A stretch of 64,000 bases of DNA from Asanoa hainanensis. Its GTDB lineage: Bacteria > Actinomycetota > Actinomycetes > Mycobacteriales > Micromonosporaceae. Each line of letters starts with the position of its first letter. Position 1 is the stretch's first letter. The notes under the pieces are model-generated. The model was not told the DNA's origin. It did not search any database and was given only the letters and a program-made list of their open reading frames with translations. The translations under genes and the position numbers were made by a program. Shown here piece by piece: positions 7,619 to 17,300 of the stretch. Where the stretch lies: contig NZ_FZPH01000007.1 in the NCBI RefSeq assembly GCF_900188485.1, positions 248,001 through 312,000 on the forward strand, read 5' to 3'.

Positions 7619-9367
7619 CTACGGGCGCACCCCCGAATCCGGCGGCTTGCCCGGCGAGACCGGGTCGGGGTCGGCCGCCGGTTTGACCGGACGTTCGCCC
7701 GACTCCAGCGGGCCCGGTTCCGATGTCGGCGTTTTGAGTGGCTGGACCGGCGTGGCGTCCGGGTCCAGCGACGGGTCGATGAGGCGCTCACCCGACTCCG
7801 GCGCGATGTAGACCTCCGAGTCCGGGTGCGGGGACCACTCCGGGTCCGAGCCAGGGGGATCGGCCGCTGGGGGCTCGGGGCTCGCGGGTGATTCGACGAT
7901 CTCGACCTCGACGTGGGATGGCGGCTGGTATTCCTCCGGGAACGTCGGGCTGCGCAACGTGTCCGGGACATCGGTCGGGCGCACGCCCGAATCCGGGCTC
8001 GGCTCCGGCCTCACCGGGGCTTCCGGCGCGGTCGGGTTCTGCGCCGGGACCTCGGTCGGCACCTGGGTGCCCGGTGACTCCACGATGTCGACCCGCACCG
8101 GGCGTTCCGGTGGTTGCTCGACCGGGAACTCGGGGCTGCGCACCGTGTCCGGGATGCCATCGGCGGCACTGACCGTGCGTGCCTCGGCGCCTTCCATCGC
8201 GCCCGATGCGGCCGCCTCCGCGCCGCCGACTCCGGCACGGGCGGCCAGGCCCTCGGCCAGTCCCGCTCCGCCGGCGACCATCAGGCCGAGCTGCGGTACG
8301 TCCATCGCCAGGTCGGTGAACGCGCTCGCCAGCTTGGCGGTGGCGTCGGGGGCGTTGCGGACCTCAGGATCGATCGCGTACGTCATGGCCATCGCCTCGG
8401 CGTCCACGATGCGCTCGGCCATGCCGCCGACTCCCTTGGCCAGGCCGACCACCTCCCGGACCGGTTCCTTGAGCGCGTCGACGGCCTTGTCCTGGGCGCC
8501 GGGGGCGGTCGGGTCCATCGCGTACGCGACCAGGTCATGCGCGTTCCGGCCCGGCTGCAGGGCCGACGAGACGAGCCCCTCGGCAAGCTCCTTGCCGCGG
8601 TGGCCCAGGTTGTCCATCACGGCCGCCTGCATCGGGTGCTCCGTGCGGTCGGGGTTGACCGCCGCGTCCAGACCCTCGAAGACCGCGCCGCCCGGACGCA
8701 GCGTCTCCCGGACCGCGTGGTCGGCCCCGTCGACCGCCTCGAACACGCCACCGCCCGGCTTGACGGTCGCCGACGCGGCCGCGACGCCTTCCTTCGCCAC
8801 GTCCTCGACCTTCGTGACGCCCTGCGCCACGGCGTCGGCCCCGCGAGTGGCGGCCTGCTCAACGGTCACCGCGCCGTGGGCGACGGTCTCCTGCACTTTT
8901 GCCGCGCCGTCGGCAACGGTCTGTTGGACCTTCGCCGCGCCGTCGGCGACGGTCTGCTCCATCCTGCCCGCGGCGTCTGCGACGGCTTGCTGCGCCTTGG
9001 CGGCTCCGTCGCTCAGGGTTTCGTGGACCGTCGCCGCGACCCCCGTCACGGCGTCCCCGGCCTTCACCGTGCCCTGGACGACGGTGTCGGCGGCCTTCCC
9101 GGCACCGGTCGCGACCGCGTCGTAGGCGTGGCTCACCGCACCGGCCATCGCGTCGCGCCCCGCCCCGACCTGCGCTTGCACGGCGGCCACCAGCCCGGCC
9201 GCAGTGTCGCGTGGGTGGGCCAGCATCTCGCCGAGCGGCCGGGACGCGGCCTCCTTCGGCACCTCCGGCGGAGGCACCTCTGGCCGGCGCTCCGGCGTAC
9301 CAGGCGGCACCGGCTCCGGTGGCTTGGGTTGTTCGGGCGGTGGCGGCGGGCGTTGGTCGACGGCCAT
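7619..9367 (-). CDS. LEA-like 11-residue repeat protein with proline-rich tail, hypothetical
   Basis: A 582-residue protein of three parts. Residues 1-40 are proline-rich. Residues ~60-200 consist of tandem 11-residue units with consensus TVADGAAKVQQ, predicting a long amphipathic helix like those of LEA or apolipoprotein proteins. Residues ~200-400 are helical and end in a glycine/alanine-rich stretch (MVAGGAGLAEGLAARAGVGG). From ~400 onward the tail is proline- and acid-rich and contains an internal duplication (PDTVRSPEFPVEQPP...VDIVESP and PDTLRSPTFPEEYQPP...VEIVESP). There is no signal peptide. It is the last of three co-oriented genes behind the HerA-type ATPase (56-bp gap). Membrane or surface association through the amphipathic repeats is inferred. 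Family not recognised. Confidence 0.75.
   Translation of the reverse strand: MAVDQRPPPPPEQPKPPEPVPPGTPERRPEVPPPEVPKEAASRPLGEMLAHPRDTAAGLVAAVQAQVGAGRDAMAGAVSHAYDAVATGAGKAADTVVQGTVKAGDAVTGVAATVHETLSDGAAKAQQAVADAAGRMEQTVADGAAKVQQTVADGAAKVQETVAHGAVTVEQAATRGADAVAQGVTKVEDVAKEGVAAASATVKPGGGVFEAVDGADHAVRETLRPGGAVFEGLDAAVNPDRTEHPMQAAVMDNLGHRGKELAEGLVSSALQPGRNAHDLVAYAMDPTAPGAQDKAVDALKEPVREVVGLAKGVGGMAERIVDAEAMAMTYAIDPEVRNAPDATAKLASAFTDLAMDVPQLGLMVAGGAGLAEGLAARAGVGGAEAAASGAMEGAEARTVSAADGIPDTVRSPEFPVEQPPERPVRVDIVESPGTQVPTEVPAQNPTAPEAPVRPEPSPDSGVRPTDVPDTLRSPTFPEEYQPPSHVEVEIVESPASPEPPAADPPGSDPEWSPHPDSEVYIAPESGERLIDPSLDPDATPVQPLKTPTSEPGPLESGERPVKPAADPDPVSPGKPPDSGVRP
8850..9113. repeat. 33-bp tandem repeats encoding 11-residue units (8 units)
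   Basis: Eight consecutive 33-bp units (8850, 8883, 8916, 8949, 8982, 9015, 9048, 9081). The two units at 8883 and 8916 are the closest, sharing ACGGTCT at the start and CCGCGCCGTCGGC at the end. Each encodes one TVADGAAKVQQ-like 11-mer on the minus strand, and identity decays toward the flanks. Confidence 0.8.
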
Positions 9368-9423
9368 CAGGGCTCAGCCTTCCGTGTCTCGGTGGACGTG
9401 CGTTACCAGGACGTGGGTGGGCA

Positions 9424-12270
9424 TCAGCCCGCCCGCGCTTCGGCGGCCCGACGGCGGCGGGCCTGCGGCACGAGAAACTGGGTGGCGAACCCGCACTCGG
9501 AGAACCCGTCGATCGCCTCGGCGAGCCGCCCATCCCACGCCTCGTCCGCGGGCGTCCCGCCGACAACGGCCTCCACCGTGGACGGACGCCGGGTTCCCAG
9601 CCCGATGGCGTCCAACCGACGTTGGTCGGCGAGCGCCGCCTGCCACCAGCCGGCCACAGCCGTGTGCTGCTCGACTCGGGTCCGCCCAGGGATCCGTCGG
9701 CGCAGCCAGGTCTCCCACTCACCGGTCGCCGGATCAGGCCCGGACCCGGCGGCCGGCGACGACTCGGCCGCGATGCCAAGAGCCAGCTCGACAAAGACCC
9801 GCAACCACCGCAGATGGTCGGCGAGGTACGCGAAGCCGTCCGAAGCACACAGGTCGGAAGCGCCACCCACGACCGCGCGCATGACGGTCACGCAATGCAG
9901 CGCGAGACCGGTCGCCGACACCTGGGGATGCAACTGCCCCGAGCGCACCGCGACGGCATCGTCGACGGCGTGGCCGAGCGCGCAGTCCAACAGCCGGGCA
10001 TCCAGCCCGGCCAACGACCGCACCAGCGAAGGGTCCGGCACCGGTGGTCGCTGGCCGACCAGGTGCGCCAGCACGGTCAGCTCCGCCCACAACGCCAGCC
10101 ACGGCCGCTCCGCCAGCAGGTGCTGCGCCTCGCGCATCTGGCGCAGCGTGCAGACAGCGGAGCGGCAGTCGAGGCCGCACGTCTCGCTGCGCGGGGAGAC
10201 GATCGCGTCGACTCCGGCAGCGGCGAGCGGCCCCTCCTCGGACCCGGTGCCGTCGGGCATCCGGACCAGCAGCGGGCGGTCCATGCCGTCGGTGAACACG
10301 GCCGCGGTCCCCGGGCGCAGCGACACCACGTGCCGGGACTGCTGCTCGTCGAGGTTCATCGTGGCACCGACGGCCGCGCGGTCGTCGCGGGCCGGCAACC
10401 GGTGCACGATCTTCACGGCGGTGTTCTTGATGACGTCCGGGATGAGCTTGCCGGGGATCTGCTCGGCGATGATCAGCCCCTCGCCGTGCGCGCGGACCTC
10501 CGCGAGCATCCCCGCGAACAGCTCGACCGCGTGCTGGGCCGGCCCCGAAGCGCCGTCGGAGGCGCGGCGCAGCAACCGATGCGCCTCCTCGATGACGGTG
10601 AGGTGCGAGAGCGGTAGCTGCGCACCGCCGTGCCGCTTCGACCGGACCCGCAGGTGCTCCGAGAGCCGAATCAGCACCGCACCCATCAGGAACGCCTTGT
10701 CCGCGTCGTCGCCGACGTTCTCGATCTCCAGGACCACGTTGCGCTCGCGCAGCAGGCGGAAGTCGAGCCGGTGCCCGCCCTCGAAGAAGCGGCCCGTCGT
10801 GCCGAGCCGCAGGCTGGCCAGGCGTACCTTGATGAAGCCGCTCACGTCCGCGGACGCCTCGGCGCCGTAGCCGATGTCGGTGACCACGCTCGCCGCGATG
10901 CGTTGCAGGTCGCCCAGCGTCGGATAGCGCGGCGGGCGGTCGCGCGGCACCGGCTCACCCAACGCCAGGTCCCAGCCGAGCTCCTCGTACCCCCGGGTCA
11001 GGGCGGTCGCGATCACCTGCGGAAACGGCTCGGCCGACTGGAAGACCGCCAGGAACAGCGCCCGCAGCAGGTCCAGGTGGGTCTGCAACGGGAAGCCGGG
11101 CTCGGGCTCGAGCGGGTTGAAGCCCGCCGGCGGCTGCGCGGGGTCACCCGGGCGGATCACGATCACGTCCCGGCCGTACGGGGCCAGCCGAGCGGCCATC
11201 CGCGCGTACTCGGCCTTGGCGGGCTCGACGGCCAGCCACGGCAGGCCGATCCGGGCCGCCTCGGTCAGCATGTGCCGCACGGTCTGCGACTTGCCGGAGC
11301 CGGTCGCGCCGCAGACGAACGTGTGCCGGTTGAGGGTGTCGCGATCCAGCGTCAGCGGGCTGCTGGGCAACGACGCCTGGTCGAGCACCGCACCCAGCGA
11401 CAGCTCGAAGTCAGCGGGGGACCCTTCCGGCGTGACGTCGAACGTGTGGGGCTCGACGAGCCGCAACCCGGGCAGCTCGCGCGCCGGCGGCCGGGCCAGG
11501 GCCGCGAGCACCTCGGTGGTCGCGACCGGGGCCTCGTACGCGCGGGCGGCCGAGATCCCCGTGCCCGGCCCGGCGGGCGCGACGACGTACGGCAGCCCGT
11601 CGAGCTCGGTGACCGCGCACAGCCCGGCCGCGAGCGTCGCGACCCGCGACGGTGACCCGCCGACCAGCACCGACACCCGCCAGCAATCGCCGGCCTGCGC
11701 TCGGCTGAGCTCGCGGTGCCGGGCCTGCAGCCGCTCCAGCCTGATCCGCCGGGCCTCGCCGACCTCCCCACGCGTCAACGGCAGGATCTGGTTGACGAGC
11801 AGGTCCAGCTCGGGCTGGACGACCTGCGGCGCGAGCGGCTCGGCCAGCACCAGCCACGCGAACGGGGCGTCCAGGTGCGCCACGTGCCGGTCGAACCCGC
11901 CGCGACGGGCCGGCTCCCAGAGCGCGTCCGGCCGCACCGCGCACGGCACCCACGCGTCGAACCGGTCGAGCAGCCCCGCGGCCTCCGTGGCGGACAGGTC
12001 CGCGGCGACCGCCCCGGGCGGGAACAGCACCTGGCGCCGCCCCGGCCGGTCCGAAAATAACGAAGGCGGAAAGCCCGGCCTGCCCCCGACGAGGAAGCGC
12101 AGCTGCCGCTCGCCCGGCGCACGCAACCACACCGCACACAGCTCGCCGCCCGCTCCGAGCAGAGCGGGATGGGCACCACCGAGCGCGGCGATCAGGGCCC
12201 CGGGGAGGCCGTCGTCGGGCCGCGGCAACTCGACGAGCTGATGGAACTGGTAGTCCGGCCAGATCGACAC
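9424..12270 (-). CDS. HerA/FtsK-like DNA- or protein-translocating ATPase
   Basis: A 948-residue protein. The N-terminal ~290 residues have no motif I recognise. They are followed by a HerA-type (DUF87/VirB4-like) ATPase core: Walker A GATGSGKSQ with K327, Walker B VIEEAHR with E561-E562, and downstream GEGLIIAEQIPGKLIPDVIKN plus a VHRLPARDDRAAVG segment with the arginine residues expected of a hexameric motor. The C-terminal ~300 residues are helical and include CGLDCRSAVC, a cluster of three cysteines. I chose the GTG at 12270 because AAGGGGA precedes it by 8 nt. The upstream reading continues open but overlaps the preceding gene. The gap to that gene is 14 bp, so the two are co-transcribed. 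Such motors pump DNA or power secretion; the substrate here is unknown. Confidence 0.85.
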   Translation of the reverse strand: MSIWPDYQFHQLVELPRPDDGLPGALIAALGGAHPALLGAGGELCAVWLRAPGERQLRFLVGGRPGFPPSLFSDRPGRRQVLFPPGAVAADLSATEAAGLLDRFDAWVPCAVRPDALWEPARRGGFDRHVAHLDAPFAWLVLAEPLAPQVVQPELDLLVNQILPLTRGEVGEARRIRLERLQARHRELSRAQAGDCWRVSVLVGGSPSRVATLAAGLCAVTELDGLPYVVAPAGPGTGISAARAYEAPVATTEVLAALARPPARELPGLRLVEPHTFDVTPEGSPADFELSLGAVLDQASLPSSPLTLDRDTLNRHTFVCGATGSGKSQTVRHMLTEAARIGLPWLAVEPAKAEYARMAARLAPYGRDVIVIRPGDPAQPPAGFNPLEPEPGFPLQTHLDLLRALFLAVFQSAEPFPQVIATALTRGYEELGWDLALGEPVPRDRPPRYPTLGDLQRIAASVVTDIGYGAEASADVSGFIKVRLASLRLGTTGRFFEGGHRLDFRLLRERNVVLEIENVGDDADKAFLMGAVLIRLSEHLRVRSKRHGGAQLPLSHLTVIEEAHRLLRRASDGASGPAQHAVELFAGMLAEVRAHGEGLIIAEQIPGKLIPDVIKNTAVKIVHRLPARDDRAAVGATMNLDEQQSRHVVSLRPGTAAVFTDGMDRPLLVRMPDGTGSEEGPLAAAGVDAIVSPRSETCGLDCRSAVCTLRQMREAQHLLAERPWLALWAELTVLAHLVGQRPPVPDPSLVRSLAGLDARLLDCALGHAVDDAVAVRSGQLHPQVSATGLALHCVTVMRAVVGGASDLCASDGFAYLADHLRWLRVFVELALGIAAESSPAAGSGPDPATGEWETWLRRRIPGRTRVEQHTAVAGWWQAALADQRRLDAIGLGTRRPSTVEAVVGGTPADEAWDGRLAEAIDGFSECGFATQFLVPQARRRRAAEARAG

Positions 12271-12284
12271 TGAAAAAATCCCCT

Positions 12285-14249
12285 TCAGCCGAGCAGCGCG
12301 ATGCCCGGGTTGCCGTCCGCGAGCAGGACCCGCCGCCCGGACGTGGAGTTGTCGACCAGGATGAACGCCGTCTCCGGCATGCCGAGGATCTGCTGCGGAT
12401 CGACCAGGAACTCGTGCACCCGGCCGAACGTCGTGGACGTGCCGACGTTGTCCGCGCTGGTCCAGTTGCGGGTGCCGGTCCAGGTCTGCCCGCGGCTGTC
12501 GGTGAGGTTCCGCTTCTTGCGCAGGCCCGTGCTGACGCCGTCGCTGTGCGAGGTGTTGACGTTGAAGCTGTCCCCGCCGCCGTCGGTGAAGGTCTTGCCG
12601 ACTTGTTGCGTCACCTGGTTGATGACGAACTTGTGGCCCTTGCCGACGAAGTCCGCGGCGACGGCCGCGTCGCGGTGGTTGTACATCTTCATGATGCACA
12701 CGGCGCCGCCGGTGCCGGCGCTGCGCTCCAGGTCGCCCTGCGGCTGGTCGATCATCAGCACGAGCCGGACCCCGGCTCGCCGGGCGTGGTCGGAGAGCCG
12801 GTTGAGAGTACGGGCACCGAGGTGGTCGGCGCCGCAGATGACCAGCACCCCCGTGATCCGATCGCCGTCGACGGCCGCCTGCGCGACCTGGGTCAGCAGC
12901 CGGTCGAGCAGTTCCTTGCGGTCGTCGAGGCCACCGGGCGTGGCGACCACGTCAAGGTGGGCACTGGTCCACAAAGGAGCGCCGGGAGAGAACCCGGCGA
13001 GGATCTCCAGCTGGTTCACGATGAACCGCAACTGCCGCGCCGTCCATTCGTTCTGGTCGAGGTCACCGATGTGCCCGGCGAGCCGGCTCACCTCGGCGTC
13101 GCTGAGCACAGCGCCCGCGGGACTGCCCTGCCGCAGCACCCGGACCCCGGCGGCGAGCCGGTCGAACGTGACCGGACCCTCCAGGGACGACAGCACCCAC
13201 CGCAGCACGTCTACCGCCAATGCCCGCTCCTGCCGAAGGTCCGCCCCGTCCACCAGGGCATGCGCGAGACAGTCGGCCAGGGCGGACGGCCCGACGCCGT
13301 CGAGCAGGTCGGCGGCGGCACCGGCGGCCAGATCGAGGCGGTTGGTACGCAGCCCGTGCGCGCGGGCCACCCCGAGCAGCCCGCCGGCGACCTCCTGGCC
13401 GGTGAGGTCCAGGACAGTGACCCGGCTGCCGGCGGCCAGCAACGACGTGCCGAACGTGAGCAGCAGGCTCGCCCAGCCGTGCCGGCGCGGATCCCCACCG
13501 AACACGTCGACGCGGGCCGGATCCGAGATCGGCCCGGCCGGATACCAGCGCGGGCCGTTGGCGAGCTCGGCGGCGATCCGCGCCGCCTCCGCGGTCTGCG
13601 CGCGATGCTGCGCCACCGCCTCCCGCCACTCCCGCTGGGCCTGGTTGTGCCGTTCGCGCTCGGCGGCCCGCAGCGCCAGGTACGGCTGCTCGAAGTGGCG
13701 GATGGCGGCGCTGGCCCGGCGGACGCCGTTGAGCGCCCGCAGGACGCCGATGCCCAGCAGCGCGGCGACGACGAGCACGGCGATCGGGAAGATCTCGCTG
13801 GCCTCGGAGCCGCCGTACTCGGAGACGGTCTCCTCGAGGGTGAACTGGTAGGTGGAGAACAGGACCACGGCGGCGACCGCGACCACCAGCCGGCGGACCA
13901 TCGTGGTCACGGCCTTCGACCGCTCGGCGTGCAGAGCGGATGCGTCCGGGCGGGGCGACTCGACCCACGGTGCCGGCTGTGCCGGCATGGGCGGCGCCAC
14001 CGCCGCGACCGGCACGGGTGCCGCCTCCCAGCCCCACCGTGCCGGCGGGGCGAACAGCCGGACCGCGAGCTCGGCCGGCCAGACCCGCTCCTCCTGGCGG
14101 TAGCTGGCGGCCGCGCTGCGACCGGCGGAGACGGCGTCCTCGCGCCGACCGCCGCCGCGCTCGGTCGCGGCGGCGGCGGATGCGGCGGCGGCGACCTCGT
14201 CGACGTCGCCACTGATCAGGGTGTCGGAAAAATAGCGCTGCCAGTCCAT
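12285..14249 (-). CDS. Membrane-anchored VirD4/TraG-like protein with degenerate ATPase domain
   Basis: About 654 residues. Two hydrophobic segments (VVAVAAVVLFSTYQFTL near residues 115-135 and IAVLVVAALLGIGVL near 150-170) are followed by a basic coiled helix (~187-230). A RecA-like domain then lacks a Walker A lysine (VFGGDPRRHGWASLLL where the P-loop should be) but keeps a Walker-B-like strand (VLVICGADHLG). The C-terminus (RDAAVAADFVGKGHKFVINQ, serine/threonine-rich loop, VHEFLVDPQQILGMPETAFI) resembles the end of TraG/TraD coupling proteins. It is probably an inactive partner or membrane anchor for the adjacent HerA-type ATPase. The ATG at 14249 (MDWQRYF) follows GGGG by 7 nt; a GTG at 14279 would add ten residues. 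Confidence 0.7.
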   Translation of the reverse strand: MDWQRYFSDTLISGDVDEVAAAASAAAATERGGGRREDAVSAGRSAAASYRQEERVWPAELAVRLFAPPARWGWEAAPVPVAAVAPPMPAQPAPWVESPRPDASALHAERSKAVTTMVRRLVVAVAAVVLFSTYQFTLEETVSEYGGSEASEIFPIAVLVVAALLGIGVLRALNGVRRASAAIRHFEQPYLALRAAERERHNQAQREWREAVAQHRAQTAEAARIAAELANGPRWYPAGPISDPARVDVFGGDPRRHGWASLLLTFGTSLLAAGSRVTVLDLTGQEVAGGLLGVARAHGLRTNRLDLAAGAAADLLDGVGPSALADCLAHALVDGADLRQERALAVDVLRWVLSSLEGPVTFDRLAAGVRVLRQGSPAGAVLSDAEVSRLAGHIGDLDQNEWTARQLRFIVNQLEILAGFSPGAPLWTSAHLDVVATPGGLDDRKELLDRLLTQVAQAAVDGDRITGVLVICGADHLGARTLNRLSDHARRAGVRLVLMIDQPQGDLERSAGTGGAVCIMKMYNHRDAAVAADFVGKGHKFVINQVTQQVGKTFTDGGGDSFNVNTSHSDGVSTGLRKKRNLTDSRGQTWTGTRNWTSADNVGTSTTFGRVHEFLVDPQQILGMPETAFILVDNSTSGRRVLLADGNPGIALLG

Positions 14250-14320
14250 CGCAACCCCGTCGTCGGCATCGGTTGACACCGGTACGGAGGAGCGAGGAGC
14301 CCCGCTGATACAGAGAAACA

Positions 14321-14353
14321 GGGCGGCGGCCGCAAGAGGCGCGGCCGCCGCCC
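14321..14353 (-). terminator. Strong hairpin terminator after the GH2 gene
   Basis: A perfect 13-bp inverted repeat (GGGCGGCGGCCGC / GCGGCCGCCGCCC) with a 7-nt loop, starting 8 bp after the GH2 stop codon on the minus strand. There is no T-run, as is usual in high-GC actinobacteria. It separates the sugar operon from the ATPase operon. Confidence 0.75.
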
Positions 14354-14361
14354 CGAGGGAG

Positions 14362-17300
14362 CTAGCTGACAGTCACCCGCGCCTTGAGCGAGGCCATCGT
14401 CTCCGGGGTGTTGGCCACCCCGGGAGTGGCGTTGCCGGCGTCCGCGTACCCGTTGGCGGTCCCGAAGTTCTCGGCACCGACCCGGGCCACGCAGTGGCAG
14501 TCGCCGGAGATGTTCATAGTCGGGACGTTGAAGCCGCTGACGGTCACGACCGGGTCCTGCCGGCCCAGCTCCGAAGCGGCGTACGTCTGGCTGATGGTCT
14601 GTGATTGCCCGGGCCACAACGTCACGTAGTTGTCGCTGTAGCTGGCCGGCCGGACCTGACTGTCGCCGGGGCCGGGGCTGGACCCGTGCCCCCGGTGCAC
14701 GTCGACCCGCACCATGAACGCCACGGTGCCGGAGGTGTTCGTCAGCGTGACGTCGGTGGCGGTGTCCTGCCCGTCGGACAGACCGGCTTGGCGATGCGTG
14801 ACGGCGGTCGCCCGGATCGTCGTCGAGGGCAGCAACCCGTTGGCGGGGTCGGACGACGGGCTCTGCAGGTTGCGCAGGTCCCCATAGGTGGCGAGGTTCG
14901 GATAGGCGCTACCGGTGTACGTCGGAACGTCGTTGACGGTCGACAGCCAGTAGACGTTGCGGTCCACGACGTGCCCGCCCCGCTTGAGCAGCAGCTCCAG
15001 GAAGTAGGTCCGCTGCGGCTTGCCGTCGACGTCCGGCAGCGTCGGGTTCGGCACGGTCAGGAGCTGGTTCATGACGCCCTGGCTGGGCATCGTGATGCCG
15101 GACGCGCTCTGGGTGGTCAACACGGTGCCGCGCATGTCATAGGTCCGCGCGGTCACCGACAGCCCGCTCTGCGTCTGACCGGTCAAGTTGGACACACCGA
15201 TGGTGCGGTTGCCCGGGTCGGCCTCCGGCGCCGGGTGGGCGTAGTAGACGTGCAGCGACTCGTTGGCCTTCTTGGCACCGAAGAACGTGCCCGCCTGGTC
15301 GAAGTCGTACCCGTAGAGGTTCCAGAGCAGGCTCGGCATCGGCTTGTTCATCATCCAGTAGACGAGGCCGGTCGACGGCGAGTCGGTCCTGGTCGAGTGG
15401 TCGAGGTACGCCTCGAACTGCGCCCGTACCGTCTCGTAGTTGATGGCCTGGGCCTTGCGGACGAAGTCGTCGACACTCGGGTTGTCGCTGTAGAGGCCCG
15501 TGGCGCCGGGCGGGTTGGTCGGGCACGTGACCGGGGTGGCCGTCCAGGTGCCGTATCGCTGGCAGATCGCGGTCGCGAGCACGCCGACGTGCTGGAAGCT
15601 CGAATAGCTCGTGCCGCTGGACTGCTCGCCGCGCCCCGAGTTGAACTGCGCCAGGTTCGGCGAGGTGACCAGGGCGGTCTGGTCGGCAGGCGTCATGAAC
15701 CGGTCGAGCGAGTCCTTCGTCGGGATCGTCGACCCGGGGCTGGACTCGGTCTGGAACGCCCAGGCGCCGCCGCGGTTGACGAACTCACCACTGGTGCACG
15801 GGTCGTTCCCGGTGCGGCCTTTACAGTTCGAGCTGTAGGCGTAGCTCGGCGGGAACCAGTTGTACGGCCCTTCCTTCATCCCGGACGGTCCGAGGGTCGG
15901 AGTCGACTTGTACTCGGCCGAGGCCATCACGGGAACGGAGAAGTCGGTCTCGGCGAAGCCGCGCAGCACGCCGGCCTCCTGGCTGGCCGACGGCACGTTG
16001 TCGCTCCAGCTGTAGAAGACGACGCTGGGGTGACTGCGCTGCTGACGGCCGAGGGCCACCGCGGTGCGGTAGTTGGTCTCCTCGTCCTTCGCCGTCCACC
16101 GCGAGCCCTCCTCCCAGTAGTTGCAGCACAGGAACCCGCCGTAGATGAGCAGCCCGGCGCGGTCCATCTGCTCGTAGAAGTCGTCCGGCTGGTCGTCGCC
16201 CTCCAGCCGCAGACCGTTGAGGCCCATCGACTTGATGAGCTGGACCTGGTCGGCGATGTTCTCGCGTGAGTACCGCAGGAACATGTCCTGGTCCATCATC
16301 CCGCCGCCGCGGAAGACGAACGGCTTGCCGTTGACGGCGAACCACCGCGAGCCGTCGTACGCCTGGCTGCCGGGGGAGGAGAGCCAGGAGGTGATGGTGC
16401 GGATCCCGAACGTCTGGCTGTCGGAGTCCGAGACCTGCCGGTCGCGCGAGACGTTCATCGCGAGGGTGTAGAGGGGCTGGTCGCCCATCTGGTACGGCCA
16501 CCACACCTGCGGGTGCCGCACGTGCAGGGCGGAGTCGGTGCCTGGGTCGAAGACGACGGCGCGTGACTCGCCGGCGCCCAGGGTGATCGTCTTGCGCAGG
16601 TTGATGGGGTGCTTGCCCCGCGGGTCGGTGATGGTCGCGTTGACCGTGGCGGTCCGCGACTTGCGGGACGTGTTGGTCACGGTGCCCTTGACCGTCAGGT
16701 CGGAGCTGCTCAGGTCGGCGGCGTTGGCCTGCACGACGTGCGCGTCGTCGAGGCGGAACGTGTCGGAGACATGCAGCCGGACCGGGTACTTGATGCCGGT
16801 GTTCTGGTCGCGGGCGGCCTGGGTCCAGTCGTTGAAGTCCTGGGTCAACATCTCCCCGGGTACGTTCGGGTAGATCTGGAACGCCAGCGCGTTCGGGCTG
16901 TTGCCCTTGACCAGGTCGGTGATGTCGAACGTGTACTCGGGCTCGGAGCCCTGGATGACGTCCTTGGTGGCGAGCTGGACGCCGTTGACCCACAGGTCGG
17001 CCTGACCCATGATCCCGCGCACCTCGAGCACCACGTTCCGGTCGCCACCGGGCCGGGGATGCGCGCTGAACTCGGTCCGGAACCACCACGGGTGGTTGTA
17101 CTGGTCGTTCGGTGCGCCGTGCGCGTCGGGTTGGGGTCCCTGGCAGGTGGTGAGGTTCTGCGAGTAGAAGATGTTGTTCGCGCCGCACTGGTCATCCGGC
17201 GGGATGTTCTGCAGTTGCGCGGCCACGACGCTGCCCACCGCGTGCGCGTCGTTGGTGCGCACCGACAGCCAGCCGCGCGGGGAGTAGGCGCGCCGGGAGA

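Noticed and set aside
12271-12699. Extension of the HerA-type ATPase upstream by 143 codons.
   Set aside because: It would overlap the VirD4-like gene in another frame and has arginine/proline shadow composition; the GTG at 12270 has AAGGGGA at proper distance.
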